Positions 50,175 to 58,062 of a stretch of DNA of 64,000 nt are shown in pieces. Positions within the stretch are counted from its first letter, which is position 1. Each line of letters begins with the position of its first letter. The notes under the pieces were generated by a model. It worked only from the letters and a program-made list of their open reading frames with translations, searched no databases and was not told where the DNA came from. The translations under genes were made by a program, and so were the position numbers. The stretch is from Alteribacter populi (GTDB lineage: Bacteria; Bacillota; Bacilli; Bacillales; Salisediminibacteriaceae): assembly GCF_002352765.1 (NCBI RefSeq), contig NZ_KZ293963.1, forward strand, positions 1,014,368 through 1,078,367, read 5' to 3'.

Positions 50175-50729
50175 CTAACCTTCAGCATGGATAATACGTT
50201 TATTTGCATTCGTGAGCAAGATCATCACGATTAAACATACGATAAACGAAGGCAGGATATACGTAATGTTGTATACGAACGAATAAAGGTATGCATTTGC
50301 TTCGTCTGGTGCAAACACATCGATCCAAATTACGCCTGATGCAAAATGAGCCGCAAAACGAAGTAACGTCCCTAAGAAAACGCCCAGCACAATCATGCTG
50401 ATGCGATGTTTAACAGAGCGCTCTTTCGAAACAAAAAATAATCCGGCAAACCCGACAACAAAAAAGGCTAACGGGTAATCGAGGATTGCTTGGGCTGGAT
50501 GAACAATGTATGCGCCAAAGCTTAAATTTAGTAGCCCTACAATTAAACCCGTTGCAAGCCCTGCCTTTAACCCTCTTCTAAATGCCATGATAAAAATCGG
50601 CAGCATCATTAAAGAAATCGAGCCCCCTTGCAGCCACGCAAACCCGAAACTAACAAAATCCAATAGAAATCCAATGGCTCCCATTATTGCTATTTCAGCC
50701 ATGACAACAACTTTTGTATCTTTCTTCAT
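50175..50729 (-). CDS. thiT: Thiamine transporter ThiT, ECF substrate-binding component
   Basis: 184 residues with six predicted membrane helices. SISLMMLPIFIMAFRRGLKA (about 36-56) and GLLNLSFGAYIVHPAQAILD (about 66-85) match ThiT (YuaJ), which binds thiamine and works with the shared ECF module. A TPP riboswitch directly upstream supports the substrate. It is inserted between rpe and thiN relative to Bacillus subtilis. Confidence 0.95.
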   Translation of the reverse strand: MKKDTKVVVMAEIAIMGAIGFLLDFVSFGFAWLQGGSISLMMLPIFIMAFRRGLKAGLATGLIVGLLNLSFGAYIVHPAQAILDYPLAFFVVGFAGLFFVSKERSVKHRISMIVLGVFLGTLLRFAAHFASGVIWIDVFAPDEANAYLYSFVYNITYILPSFIVCLIVMILLTNANKRIIHAEG

Positions 50730-50807
50730 TTTATATCCTCCCCTTTTAAGGTGCTATTACAATAAGCTTTGTTTCATTTTGACAAAAAGCACCATACGAT
50801 TAACTAA

Positions 50808-50833
50808 TAGCAACAATCTTTTATAAAAGAGCC
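50808..50833. repeat. Family A right-end fragment after the TPP terminator
   Basis: TAGCAACAATCTTTTATAAA followed by AGAGCC is identical in core to the right end of the 48.6-kb copy. It lies in the T-rich tail downstream of the riboswitch terminator, between it and thiT. A matching left end is not clear. Confidence 0.5.
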
Positions 50834-50840
50834 AAACAAT

Positions 50841-50870
50841 AAAGCAGCTGCAAGGATATGCAGCTGCTTT
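50841..50870 (-). terminator. Riboswitch-controlled terminator upstream of thiT
   Basis: AAAGCAGCTGC and GCAGCTGCTTT form a perfect 11-pair stem around an eight-base loop, followed by ATTGTTTGG. It sits directly after the TPP aptamer and would stop transcription into thiT-thiN when TPP is bound. Confidence 0.8.
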
Positions 50871-50891
50871 AAGTCTTAGGAAAGCAAACCG

Positions 50892-50979
50892 CCACATCCC
50901 TACGCAAGTCTAAACTCACAGGTTCAAAGGGTCGAAGCGCCCAGCTTCCTCTCAGTCTTTCTAAAGACTCCCCTGGTGG
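50892..50979 (-). promoter_or_regulatory. TPP riboswitch aptamer
   Basis: On the minus strand the aptamer begins CCACCAGGGGAGTC and contains the conserved ACTGAGAGG, the GACCCTTGAACCTG block and the end GCGTAGGGATGTGG. These match the TPP (Thi-box) consensus in order and spacing, including the pairing of CCAC at the start with GTGG at the end. It controls thiT and probably thiN. Confidence 0.95.
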
Positions 50980-51022
50980 CTATTTAAAGTTTAAAATACA
51001 ATAAAGTATGCTAATTATTACG

Positions 51023-51670
51023 TTAGCCTCTGATATCTTCAATCGCTTTTTTACGGTCTTGTTTATTGTAAATTGCAGAACCGGCAACGAGAACATTCGC
51101 TCCTGCTTCAACACATAGGCGTGCTGTCTTTTCATTTACACCACCGTCAACTTGAATATCGACATCTTCATTGCCAGCTTGGACACACATCTCTTTGACT
51201 TGGGTGATTTTCGGAAGAACTTCCTCGATAAAAGATTGTCCTCCGAAACCAGGGTTTACCGTCATAAGCAAGATCAAATCGACATCTTTTACAATGTGGC
51301 GAATACTCTCGACTGGTGTCGCTGGATTTAGAACGACACCAGCCTTGACTCCCTCACTTTTAATTAAGTGAATCGTCCGGTGGAGGTGAGGACACGCTTC
51401 CACATGAACAGAAAGAATATCGGCACCACTCTTCGCAAAAGCAGGAATATACTGATCGGGATTTTCAATCATAAGATGGACATCCAAAGGTAGCTTCGTT
51501 ACCGGGCGAATAGCATCAACAAGAAGCGGACCTATCGTAATATTCGGGACGAAATGACCGTCCATCACATCTACATGGATATAATCCGCTCCTCCCTTTT
51601 CTACATCTTCCACTTCTTCACCTAGTCGCGCAAAATCTGCTGATAGGATGGATGGCGCAATTTTTGTCAT
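51023..51670 (-). CDS. rpe: Ribulose-phosphate 3-epimerase
   Basis: 215 residues. TIM-barrel enzyme of the pentose phosphate pathway. KIAPSILSADFARLGEEV, HVDVMDGHFVPNITIG, LLMTVNPGFGGQSFI and QVDGGVNEKTA carry the catalytic Asp residues and metal ligands. It begins 4 bp after rsgA. Confidence 0.99.
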   Translation of the reverse strand: MTKIAPSILSADFARLGEEVEDVEKGGADYIHVDVMDGHFVPNITIGPLLVDAIRPVTKLPLDVHLMIENPDQYIPAFAKSGADILSVHVEACPHLHRTIHLIKSEGVKAGVVLNPATPVESIRHIVKDVDLILLMTVNPGFGGQSFIEEVLPKITQVKEMCVQAGNEDVDIQVDGGVNEKTARLCVEAGANVLVAGSAIYNKQDRKKAIEDIRG

Positions 51671-51674
51671 ACTG

Positions 51675-52556
51675 CTAGTACCTCCGCTTTTGGTTTTTTA
51701 TTTCTTCTACGAATTGAACGTAATGCTTATATCTTGTAGTGGAGATTTCTCCTACTTCTAAACTATCTTTTACCGCGCATTTAGGCTCGTTAATATGTGT
51801 ACAACCTCTAAATTTACAATCGTTTATTCGCTCCCGCATTTCCGGAAAACAATGGCTGATATTTTCAACTGATATTCCGTCAAAGTCTAACGAACTAAAG
51901 CCGGGCGTATCAGCTACATAGCCGTCTTCAACAGGAATCAGTTCCACATGTCGCGTCGTATGTTTTCCTCGCCCTAAGCTTTTGGAGATCGTATTCGTCT
52001 CCAAATCAAGCTCAGGCTTTAATGCATTTAATAACGATGATTTTCCTACGCCCGACTGCCCAGCAAAGACAGAAACTTTTTCTCTTAAATAAGGTCTGAG
52101 CAATTCAATGGTTTCATCTACATAAATCGATGTACTTATCACAGTGTAGCCGAGTTTTCGATAGAGCGCTTCAGCCTCACCCATAGAAACCTCCATTTGT
52201 TCATTGAGTAGATCAACCTTTGACAGACAAATGATAGGCTCTATGTCGTTAGCTTCAACATGAACAAGAAATTTATCAAGTAACAACGGACTAAAATCTG
52301 GCTCCTGCGTGGAGAAAACAAGTACTGCTTGCTCAACATTTGCGATCGGGGGACGAATCAATTCATTTTCTCTCGCAAAAACTTCGAGTACATAGCCATC
52401 TGTAGGGTTGGCAGCATCGAACCCAACCCAGTCCCCAACTAAAGGGGTAATTTTTTTCTTTCTGAAGTTTCCTCTGCCTCGACATTGAAAGATGCCTTCT
52501 TCATTTTCAACGTAATAAAAGCCACTCAATGCTTTAATAATTCGCCCTTCCGCCAT
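51675..52556 (-). CDS. rsgA: Ribosome small-subunit-dependent GTPase RsgA
   Basis: 293 residues. It matures and checks the 30S subunit. N-terminal OB-fold (about 1-65), circularly permuted GTPase with G4 LSKVDLL (about 114), G1 FAGQSGVGKSSLLN (about 163) and G3 DTPGFSSLD (about 215), and a C-terminal zinc motif CKFRGCTHINEPKC (about 247-260). Follows prkC. Confidence 0.99.
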   Translation of the reverse strand: MAEGRIIKALSGFYYVENEEGIFQCRGRGNFRKKKITPLVGDWVGFDAANPTDGYVLEVFARENELIRPPIANVEQAVLVFSTQEPDFSPLLLDKFLVHVEANDIEPIICLSKVDLLNEQMEVSMGEAEALYRKLGYTVISTSIYVDETIELLRPYLREKVSVFAGQSGVGKSSLLNALKPELDLETNTISKSLGRGKHTTRHVELIPVEDGYVADTPGFSSLDFDGISVENISHCFPEMRERINDCKFRGCTHINEPKCAVKDSLEVGEISTTRYKHYVQFVEEIKNQKRRY

Positions 52557-52579
52557 GCAAGCCTCCTTGATTGTGTAGT

Positions 52580-54619
52580 TTATTCATCCGTTTCATACTG
52601 CTTTACTTCGTCATAGGTATATTCAAACGGACTCTCTGCGTGCTCTTCATCATTGTGATATAAAATGATGTATCCTTTGTCTTCTTGTTCGTCCAGCTGC
52701 ATAGGAATGTTAAAAACTTCGGTTTCAGTAATTTCTGTATCCACGACCGTTTCCTGTTCTTCCGTTGTCGAATCAATGACAGCAATAAGAACACCGTGCC
52801 CTTCATTTCCGGATTCTTCAGGCACAGTTACACGAAACGGGACTTCTGCGAATGTAGGTTCTATTTCTTCTTCATTATTCTCATCAGATTCTGGTTCAGG
52901 TTCAGGTCCTTTTGAAAAAACGACAGTGACTTCTGTTTGCTCATCAATTTCACTTCCCCATTCAGGGTTCTGAGAGATGACCTTTCCTTCTTCAATCGAT
53001 GGATGAAAATCTTCTTCATACGCAGCTGATATCATCTGATGCTCAGAAATATATTCGCTCACCTCATCACGAGTCCCTCCCATTAAATTGGCCATTGTCA
53101 TAACGGGTTTCTCACTCACAGTGAGCTTAACAACCGTATCTTTGGGAATCACCTGATCTTCAGGTGCTGGGGATTGCTCTAGGACCGTTTCATCATCTTC
53201 ATCCGCATTTTCCTCTGTACTAATTTCTACCTCTTTAAAATCCTCTAATTCATTTTCTATCGCACTAAGAGAACGTCCAGTAAAGTCGCTCATAGAAACC
53301 GGCTCTGCTCCTTCACTTACTCTTAGTGTCACCTGTGTTTCGACTTTCACAGTTCTGCCGGCAGCTGGTGTATGACCAATTACTGTACCTTCTTCAGCTT
53401 CTTCATCATAATCGAGTTCTCTTTCTACACGCAAATTCATATCGATAAGTTCTTGAAGTGCTTCCTCATAACTCTTTCCAACGAGATCATCAGGAATCGT
53501 TACTTCGTCTACGTGAAGCCACTGTGGCAGCCACGTAAATGCTATAGCCGTAGCTCCAAATAAGAGCAACAAGAGCAGTACAGCAGTTGTCAGCCATTTT
53601 TTCCAGCCTTTTTTCTTTTTATTTCCCTGAGGTGGTGTCGCAGATTGAGATTGATTTGCATTACTTTGTGTAGGGGTGCCTACTACCATCGTTTCTTCTT
53701 CATTGGTTTTATCCGTTGAGTCATGTCCCACAATCGGAATCGCCTTTGTTTGATCGTGGTCAATAGCATCCCGTAAATCCAGCTTTTCCTCATCTGCTCT
53801 TAACGGGCTTAACACTGTATCTAAATCTTCTCCCATACTAAATGCTGTAGAATACCGATTAAATGAATCTTTAGCTGTCGCTTTCATGATGACATTTTCT
53901 ACGCTTTGGGGAATATCTGGATACTTTTGCCGAATTGAAGGCAATGGTGTCTGTAAATGTTTAATCGCTACAGAAACAGCTGTATCCCCGCTAAAAGGCA
54001 CTTCACCTGCCAGCATTTCATACATGACAATTCCTAACGAATAAATATCTGATTTGTAGGTTACATGTCCCCCTCTCGCCTGCTCAGGAGATAAATAGTG
54101 GACTGAACCTAGGATTGAATTCGTGTGCGTAATCGTCGCTTCACTAATTGCCCTTGCTATCCCAAAATCAGTTACTTTCGCAGTTCCATCATGTCCAATT
54201 AAAATGTTATGAGGCTTAATATCACGATGAATAATCTGGTTATCATGAGCGTGTGCAATAGCAGACGTTAAATGAGCCGTAATGCCTACAGCTTCATCTA
54301 CCTCGAGACTACCTTTTTGCTGGATATATTCTTTTAATGTTGGACCTTCGATGTATTCCATCACTAGGTAGTATAGACGATCCTCTTCGCCTACATCATA
54401 AATATTCACGACATTCGGATGGGATAAACTAGTGGCTGCTTGTGCTTCTCTTCTAAACCGGCGGATAAAATCTTCGTCTTGAGAAAATTGCTCTTTTAAC
54501 ACCTTCACTGCAACATCTCGGTTTAAGATCATGTCATGTGCCAAATAGACATCGGCCATGCCGCCCCCACCAACAGACTTTATTATTTTATACCGATCAT
54601 TAATTCTTTTTCCTATCAT
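52580..54619 (-). CDS. prkC: Serine/threonine kinase PrkC with PASTA domains
   Basis: 679 residues. Kinase domain 10-270 with GGGGMADVYLA, Lys39, HRDIKPHNIL (about 132) and DFGIA (about 152). One membrane helix (about 345-365) precedes three PASTA repeats (about 370-575) and a C-terminal domain of about 100 residues. PrkC senses muropeptides and governs germination and cell-wall homeostasis. It overlaps prpC by 4 bp. Confidence 0.98.
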   Translation of the reverse strand: MIGKRINDRYKIIKSVGGGGMADVYLAHDMILNRDVAVKVLKEQFSQDEDFIRRFRREAQAATSLSHPNVVNIYDVGEEDRLYYLVMEYIEGPTLKEYIQQKGSLEVDEAVGITAHLTSAIAHAHDNQIIHRDIKPHNILIGHDGTAKVTDFGIARAISEATITHTNSILGSVHYLSPEQARGGHVTYKSDIYSLGIVMYEMLAGEVPFSGDTAVSVAIKHLQTPLPSIRQKYPDIPQSVENVIMKATAKDSFNRYSTAFSMGEDLDTVLSPLRADEEKLDLRDAIDHDQTKAIPIVGHDSTDKTNEEETMVVGTPTQSNANQSQSATPPQGNKKKKGWKKWLTTAVLLLLLLFGATAIAFTWLPQWLHVDEVTIPDDLVGKSYEEALQELIDMNLRVERELDYDEEAEEGTVIGHTPAAGRTVKVETQVTLRVSEGAEPVSMSDFTGRSLSAIENELEDFKEVEISTEENADEDDETVLEQSPAPEDQVIPKDTVVKLTVSEKPVMTMANLMGGTRDEVSEYISEHQMISAAYEEDFHPSIEEGKVISQNPEWGSEIDEQTEVTVVFSKGPEPEPESDENNEEEIEPTFAEVPFRVTVPEESGNEGHGVLIAVIDSTTEEQETVVDTEITETEVFNIPMQLDEQEDKGYIILYHNDEEHAESPFEYTYDEVKQYETDE

Positions 54620-55374
54620 GATTGTTCCCCGCCCTCATTTTCTGTTTCCAGACGGACAATCGCAATCGTCACGTTATCCTCTCCGCCGCGGTCATTGGCT
54701 ATTTGAATAAGCGAATCTACTGTTTCTGTTAAACCTCTACCTTCTAAGAGTTCTTTCTCAATTTCTTTATTGGACACTTTATCAGTTAGGCCGTCAGTAC
54801 ATAAAAGTAAATAAGAACCCTCGTCCCAATCTATCGTTTCCAAATCAATTTTCACTTCGGCTTCTGTGCCTAATGCTCTAAGCACCACATTTCTTCGCGG
54901 ATGATTCATCGCCTCATCTTCACTGATTTGTCCTGAACGAACCAACTCCCCAACGAGGGAATGATCGCCAGTCAACTGTCTAAAACCTTGGGCACTGCTT
55001 AGATAGACTCTTGAGTCACCTACATGAGCAATTGTGATAAAATCATGCGTACACAAAGCTGCAACAATCGTCGTTCCCATTCCTTGACAGTCTGTATGGT
55101 GCTGGGCATGGTCATACAATTCACCGTTAATTCGTTGTACACTTTCTGATAACCATTGTTCTGCTTCTTTTGGTGTTTCAAAATTATCGGTATCTAACCA
55201 TTTTTTTAATAATGACTCTTTTGTCATCTGGCTCGCTACATCACCAGCTTGATGTCCCCCCATACCATCAGCAACTAGCACGAGCACCTGACCATGTGAA
55301 TTGACTGCAAATGCCCCATCGTCTTCATTATGAGCTCTGGTTTGACCTACATCTGTTTTAAAAACAGCATCCAT
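54616..55374 (-). CDS. prpC: PP2C-type protein phosphatase PrpC (Stp)
   Basis: 252 residues. It reverses PrkC phosphorylation. Metal-binding motifs include QTRAHNEDDGAF (about 11-22), VADGMGGHQAGDVAS (about 35-49), HVGDSRVYL (about 118) and GGEDNVTIAIV (about 230). The start ATG has GAGGGG upstream. rlmN, which usually precedes it, is missing. Confidence 0.98.
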   Translation of the reverse strand: MDAVFKTDVGQTRAHNEDDGAFAVNSHGQVLVLVADGMGGHQAGDVASQMTKESLLKKWLDTDNFETPKEAEQWLSESVQRINGELYDHAQHHTDCQGMGTTIVAALCTHDFITIAHVGDSRVYLSSAQGFRQLTGDHSLVGELVRSGQISEDEAMNHPRRNVVLRALGTEAEVKIDLETIDWDEGSYLLLCTDGLTDKVSNKEIEKELLEGRGLTETVDSLIQIANDRGGEDNVTIAIVRLETENEGGEQS

Positions 55375-55593
55375 TCATTAACCCCTCGTTTCTTCATCCC
55401 ACTCCTTCGCTATTAGCTGTTCCTATGCAGCTTAATCACATAGTCTTGGTCACGCGGAGTGCGGGTGTACTCTCTATTACAATATTCACCATCCATGTTC
55501 AAAGAGAAGGACAATGAAGCCTTCGAAGATCATCCATTTATAGTGGTCAACGTGTAGTCATTCGATAAAAAATGCCTTAATTCCTTCTGCCTC

Positions 55594-56943
55594 TTATGTT
55601 TTTTTAATGGCAGCAATAAAAAAACCGTCAGTCTCCCTGTCATCCGGAAATACTTGCAATGTTCCGCGTTCTGATTCAAGTCGTTTCATCTTTTCCGGCA
55701 GCCGTTCTTGCATTGTTTCATCTAGTATTGCCCGTCGTTCATTTGTTAAAAACGTATCGACAACATGGTCGTTTTCTTCCTTATCAATGGTACATGTGCT
55801 ATAGACGAGAATGCCGCCAGGTTTTAACAACGGCCAAACACCTTTTAAGATATCCCCTTGGATCTCAGCTAACCTTGTAACATCGTTTTCACTCTTTGTC
55901 CATTTCAGGTCAGGTTTTCTTTTTATGACACCTAAACCCGAACATGGAGCATCCACTAATATCCGGTCAAAAGACTCTTTAGCAAAATATTCGCTCGCTT
56001 TTCTAGCATCTATTTCATTTGCATTCACATTATGTAACTGAAGGCGCTTGGCTTGATCTTCAATGAGCGATACTTTGTGTTTATGAATATCAAGAGAATG
56101 AACAGCTCCTGTACCGGTCAGCTTTTCAGCAATGTGTGTCGTTTTTCCACCTGGGGCTGCACATGCATCAAGTACAGTGTCATGACATTGAGGATCTAGT
56201 GCATAGGCCACAAGCATAGAACTTTCATCTTGAATCGTTAAATTACCTGCCGCAAAGGCTTTTGTTTTGGAAATCACACCTTTATTTACGACAATCGCTT
56301 CTGGAATCCATTCACTTTGCTCGGCTTCGAGTCCTTCTTCTCGTAAAGATGAAAGAACCTCTGCAACCGTCGTCCGGTGTATATTCACACGAGCAGTTTG
56401 TTTTGGGTGAGTTAAATTAGCTGTACATATAGCTTCTGCTTTTTTTTCTCCGTATTGGTTGGCCCACCTTTTCACTAGCCATTCTGGGTGACTCGTTTTC
56501 ACCGCAATTCGTTCAATCGGATCTTTAAGTGTGTTAAAAGACGGTAACCCCTCTCGTTGTAACGAACGCAGGACACCGTTAACCATACCCGAAATTCCTT
56601 TATGTCCACGCTTTTTAGCGATTTGTACTGCTTCATAAAACGCAGCTCGTTCGGGAACACGATCTAAATAGACCGTCTGATAAACCGTCAGCCGAAGTAA
56701 AATCCGAACCCAATCGTCAAGCTTATTCAAGGGTTTCTTTACAAACGGGCTCAAATAAAAGTCCAGCGTCTTTTGATGCTGGATTGTGCCATATACGATT
56801 TCTGTAAATAAACCAGTATCTTTCGGGTTTAGTTTTTGCTTATTAATGGTGTCATTCAGTAAAAGGTGACTATAGGCTTGATTTTTTTCTACTTTCAAAA
56901 GGACTTCCAAAGCTGCTTCCCGTACATTTCCTTTACTCATCAT
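55594..56943 (-). CDS. rsmB: 16S rRNA (cytosine-967 C5)-methyltransferase RsmB
   Basis: About 449 residues; start is one of two tandem ATGs that overlap the fmt stop. N-terminal NusB-like domain (1-135), then a Rossmann methyltransferase with DACAAPGGKTTHIAEKL (about 258) and catalytic Cys in DAPCSGLG (about 325) and STCTID (about 382). Also called Sun or RrmB. Confidence 0.98.
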   Translation of the reverse strand: MMSKGNVREAALEVLLKVEKNQAYSHLLLNDTINKQKLNPKDTGLFTEIVYGTIQHQKTLDFYLSPFVKKPLNKLDDWVRILLRLTVYQTVYLDRVPERAAFYEAVQIAKKRGHKGISGMVNGVLRSLQREGLPSFNTLKDPIERIAVKTSHPEWLVKRWANQYGEKKAEAICTANLTHPKQTARVNIHRTTVAEVLSSLREEGLEAEQSEWIPEAIVVNKGVISKTKAFAAGNLTIQDESSMLVAYALDPQCHDTVLDACAAPGGKTTHIAEKLTGTGAVHSLDIHKHKVSLIEDQAKRLQLHNVNANEIDARKASEYFAKESFDRILVDAPCSGLGVIKRKPDLKWTKSENDVTRLAEIQGDILKGVWPLLKPGGILVYSTCTIDKEENDHVVDTFLTNERRAILDETMQERLPEKMKRLESERGTLQVFPDDRETDGFFIAAIKKT

Positions 56944-57883
56944 CAAGACCTACCTTCGCACCTACTTGAAGTTTATTTCCTGCTCCACGATAAAAGGTTG
57001 CAGCATCCATGCGCTTTTTACCTGCAGGCTGCAAATCAACAATTTTAACCGCTTTGTTATCCCCTGTAATGACTGTAAGCCCTGTTTCATCAAATGCTGT
57101 GATCATACCTGGCTTCCCCGAATAAGGTCCAGTTACTTTCTCAGCCTGCCATACTTTCAAGCGTTTCCCATCAATGGTCGTATACGCGACTGGCCAAGGG
57201 TGCAGTCCACGTATCTGGTTATAGACAGCTTTCGCGGGCATTGTCCAGTCAATCCGTTCTTTTTCCTTCGTAATGTTTGGAGCATATGTAACATAATCTT
57301 CGTCTTGTGGGAAAGCTTCAATTCGACCATTTTCAAGAAGAGGGAGGGTTTCCTTTAAAAGTTCTGAACCGAGCTGGCTTAGCTTATCGTGCATCGTACC
57401 GGTTGTATCTTCATCGCCAATCGAGATGGCTCTTTGAGAAAGGACGTCACCTGCATCAAGTGCTTCTACCATATACATAATCGAAATTCCCGATTCTTTT
57501 TCACCGTCAATGACCGCCTGGTGAATCGGTGCACCGCCACGATATTTCGGAAGTAAGGACGCATGAACATTGACACACCCAAGTGGTGGGACATCCAATA
57601 AGCCCTTCGGTAATATTTGACCAAAAGCAGCCGTTACGATTACATCAGGCTCTAAATCTGCAATTTTTCTCCACTCGTCTTCCACTCGAATCTTCTCGGG
57701 CTGCAATACGGGTAAGTCATGTTTTAGAGCTTCTACTTTAACTGGAGGGGGGGTGAGTTCCCGCTTCCTGCCTTTAGGACGGTCTGGCTGCGTAACAACA
57801 GCGGCAACTTCGTATCCTTCCTCTAAAAGCATACGGAGGACTGGCACTGAAAAATCAGGCGTCCCCATAAAGACTAGTTTCAT
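56933..57883 (-). CDS. fmt: Methionyl-tRNA formyltransferase
   Basis: 316 residues. It formylates initiator tRNA. LVFMGTPDFSVPVLRMLLEE (about 3-22), NVHASLLPKYRGGAPIHQAV (about 108-127) and the C-terminal OB domain (about 210-316). def, usually immediately upstream, is absent here; a 179-bp gap with an inverted repeat separates fmt from priA. Confidence 0.99.
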   Translation of the reverse strand: MKLVFMGTPDFSVPVLRMLLEEGYEVAAVVTQPDRPKGRKRELTPPPVKVEALKHDLPVLQPEKIRVEDEWRKIADLEPDVIVTAAFGQILPKGLLDVPPLGCVNVHASLLPKYRGGAPIHQAVIDGEKESGISIMYMVEALDAGDVLSQRAISIGDEDTTGTMHDKLSQLGSELLKETLPLLENGRIEAFPQDEDYVTYAPNITKEKERIDWTMPAKAVYNQIRGLHPWPVAYTTIDGKRLKVWQAEKVTGPYSGKPGMITAFDETGLTVITGDNKAVKIVDLQPAGKKRMDAATFYRGAGNKLQVGAKVGLDDE

Positions 57884-57941
57884 ATTCGTCTCTCCTTTAT
57901 TTATAAGAGATTGTTTTAGTTTTATTAAAAACAGCGTTAGC

Positions 57942-57988
57942 TCGCATGTTTTAAAGTCTCAAGGGTGCTTTTCCTTTAAAACGAGCGA
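57942..57988. repeat. Inverted repeat upstream of fmt
   Basis: TCGCATGTTTTAAAG (57942-57956) and CTTTAAAACGAGCGA (57974-57988) pair over nine perfect bases plus flanks around a 17-base loop. No T-run follows. It lies where def would be. Confidence 0.5.
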
Positions 57989-58062
57989 CGTGAAGGGGGC
58001 TGTTCGCTCTAGACATTTTCCCTGCTTTCATTCTCCTATATATGAACACGCGCGATAACAGT

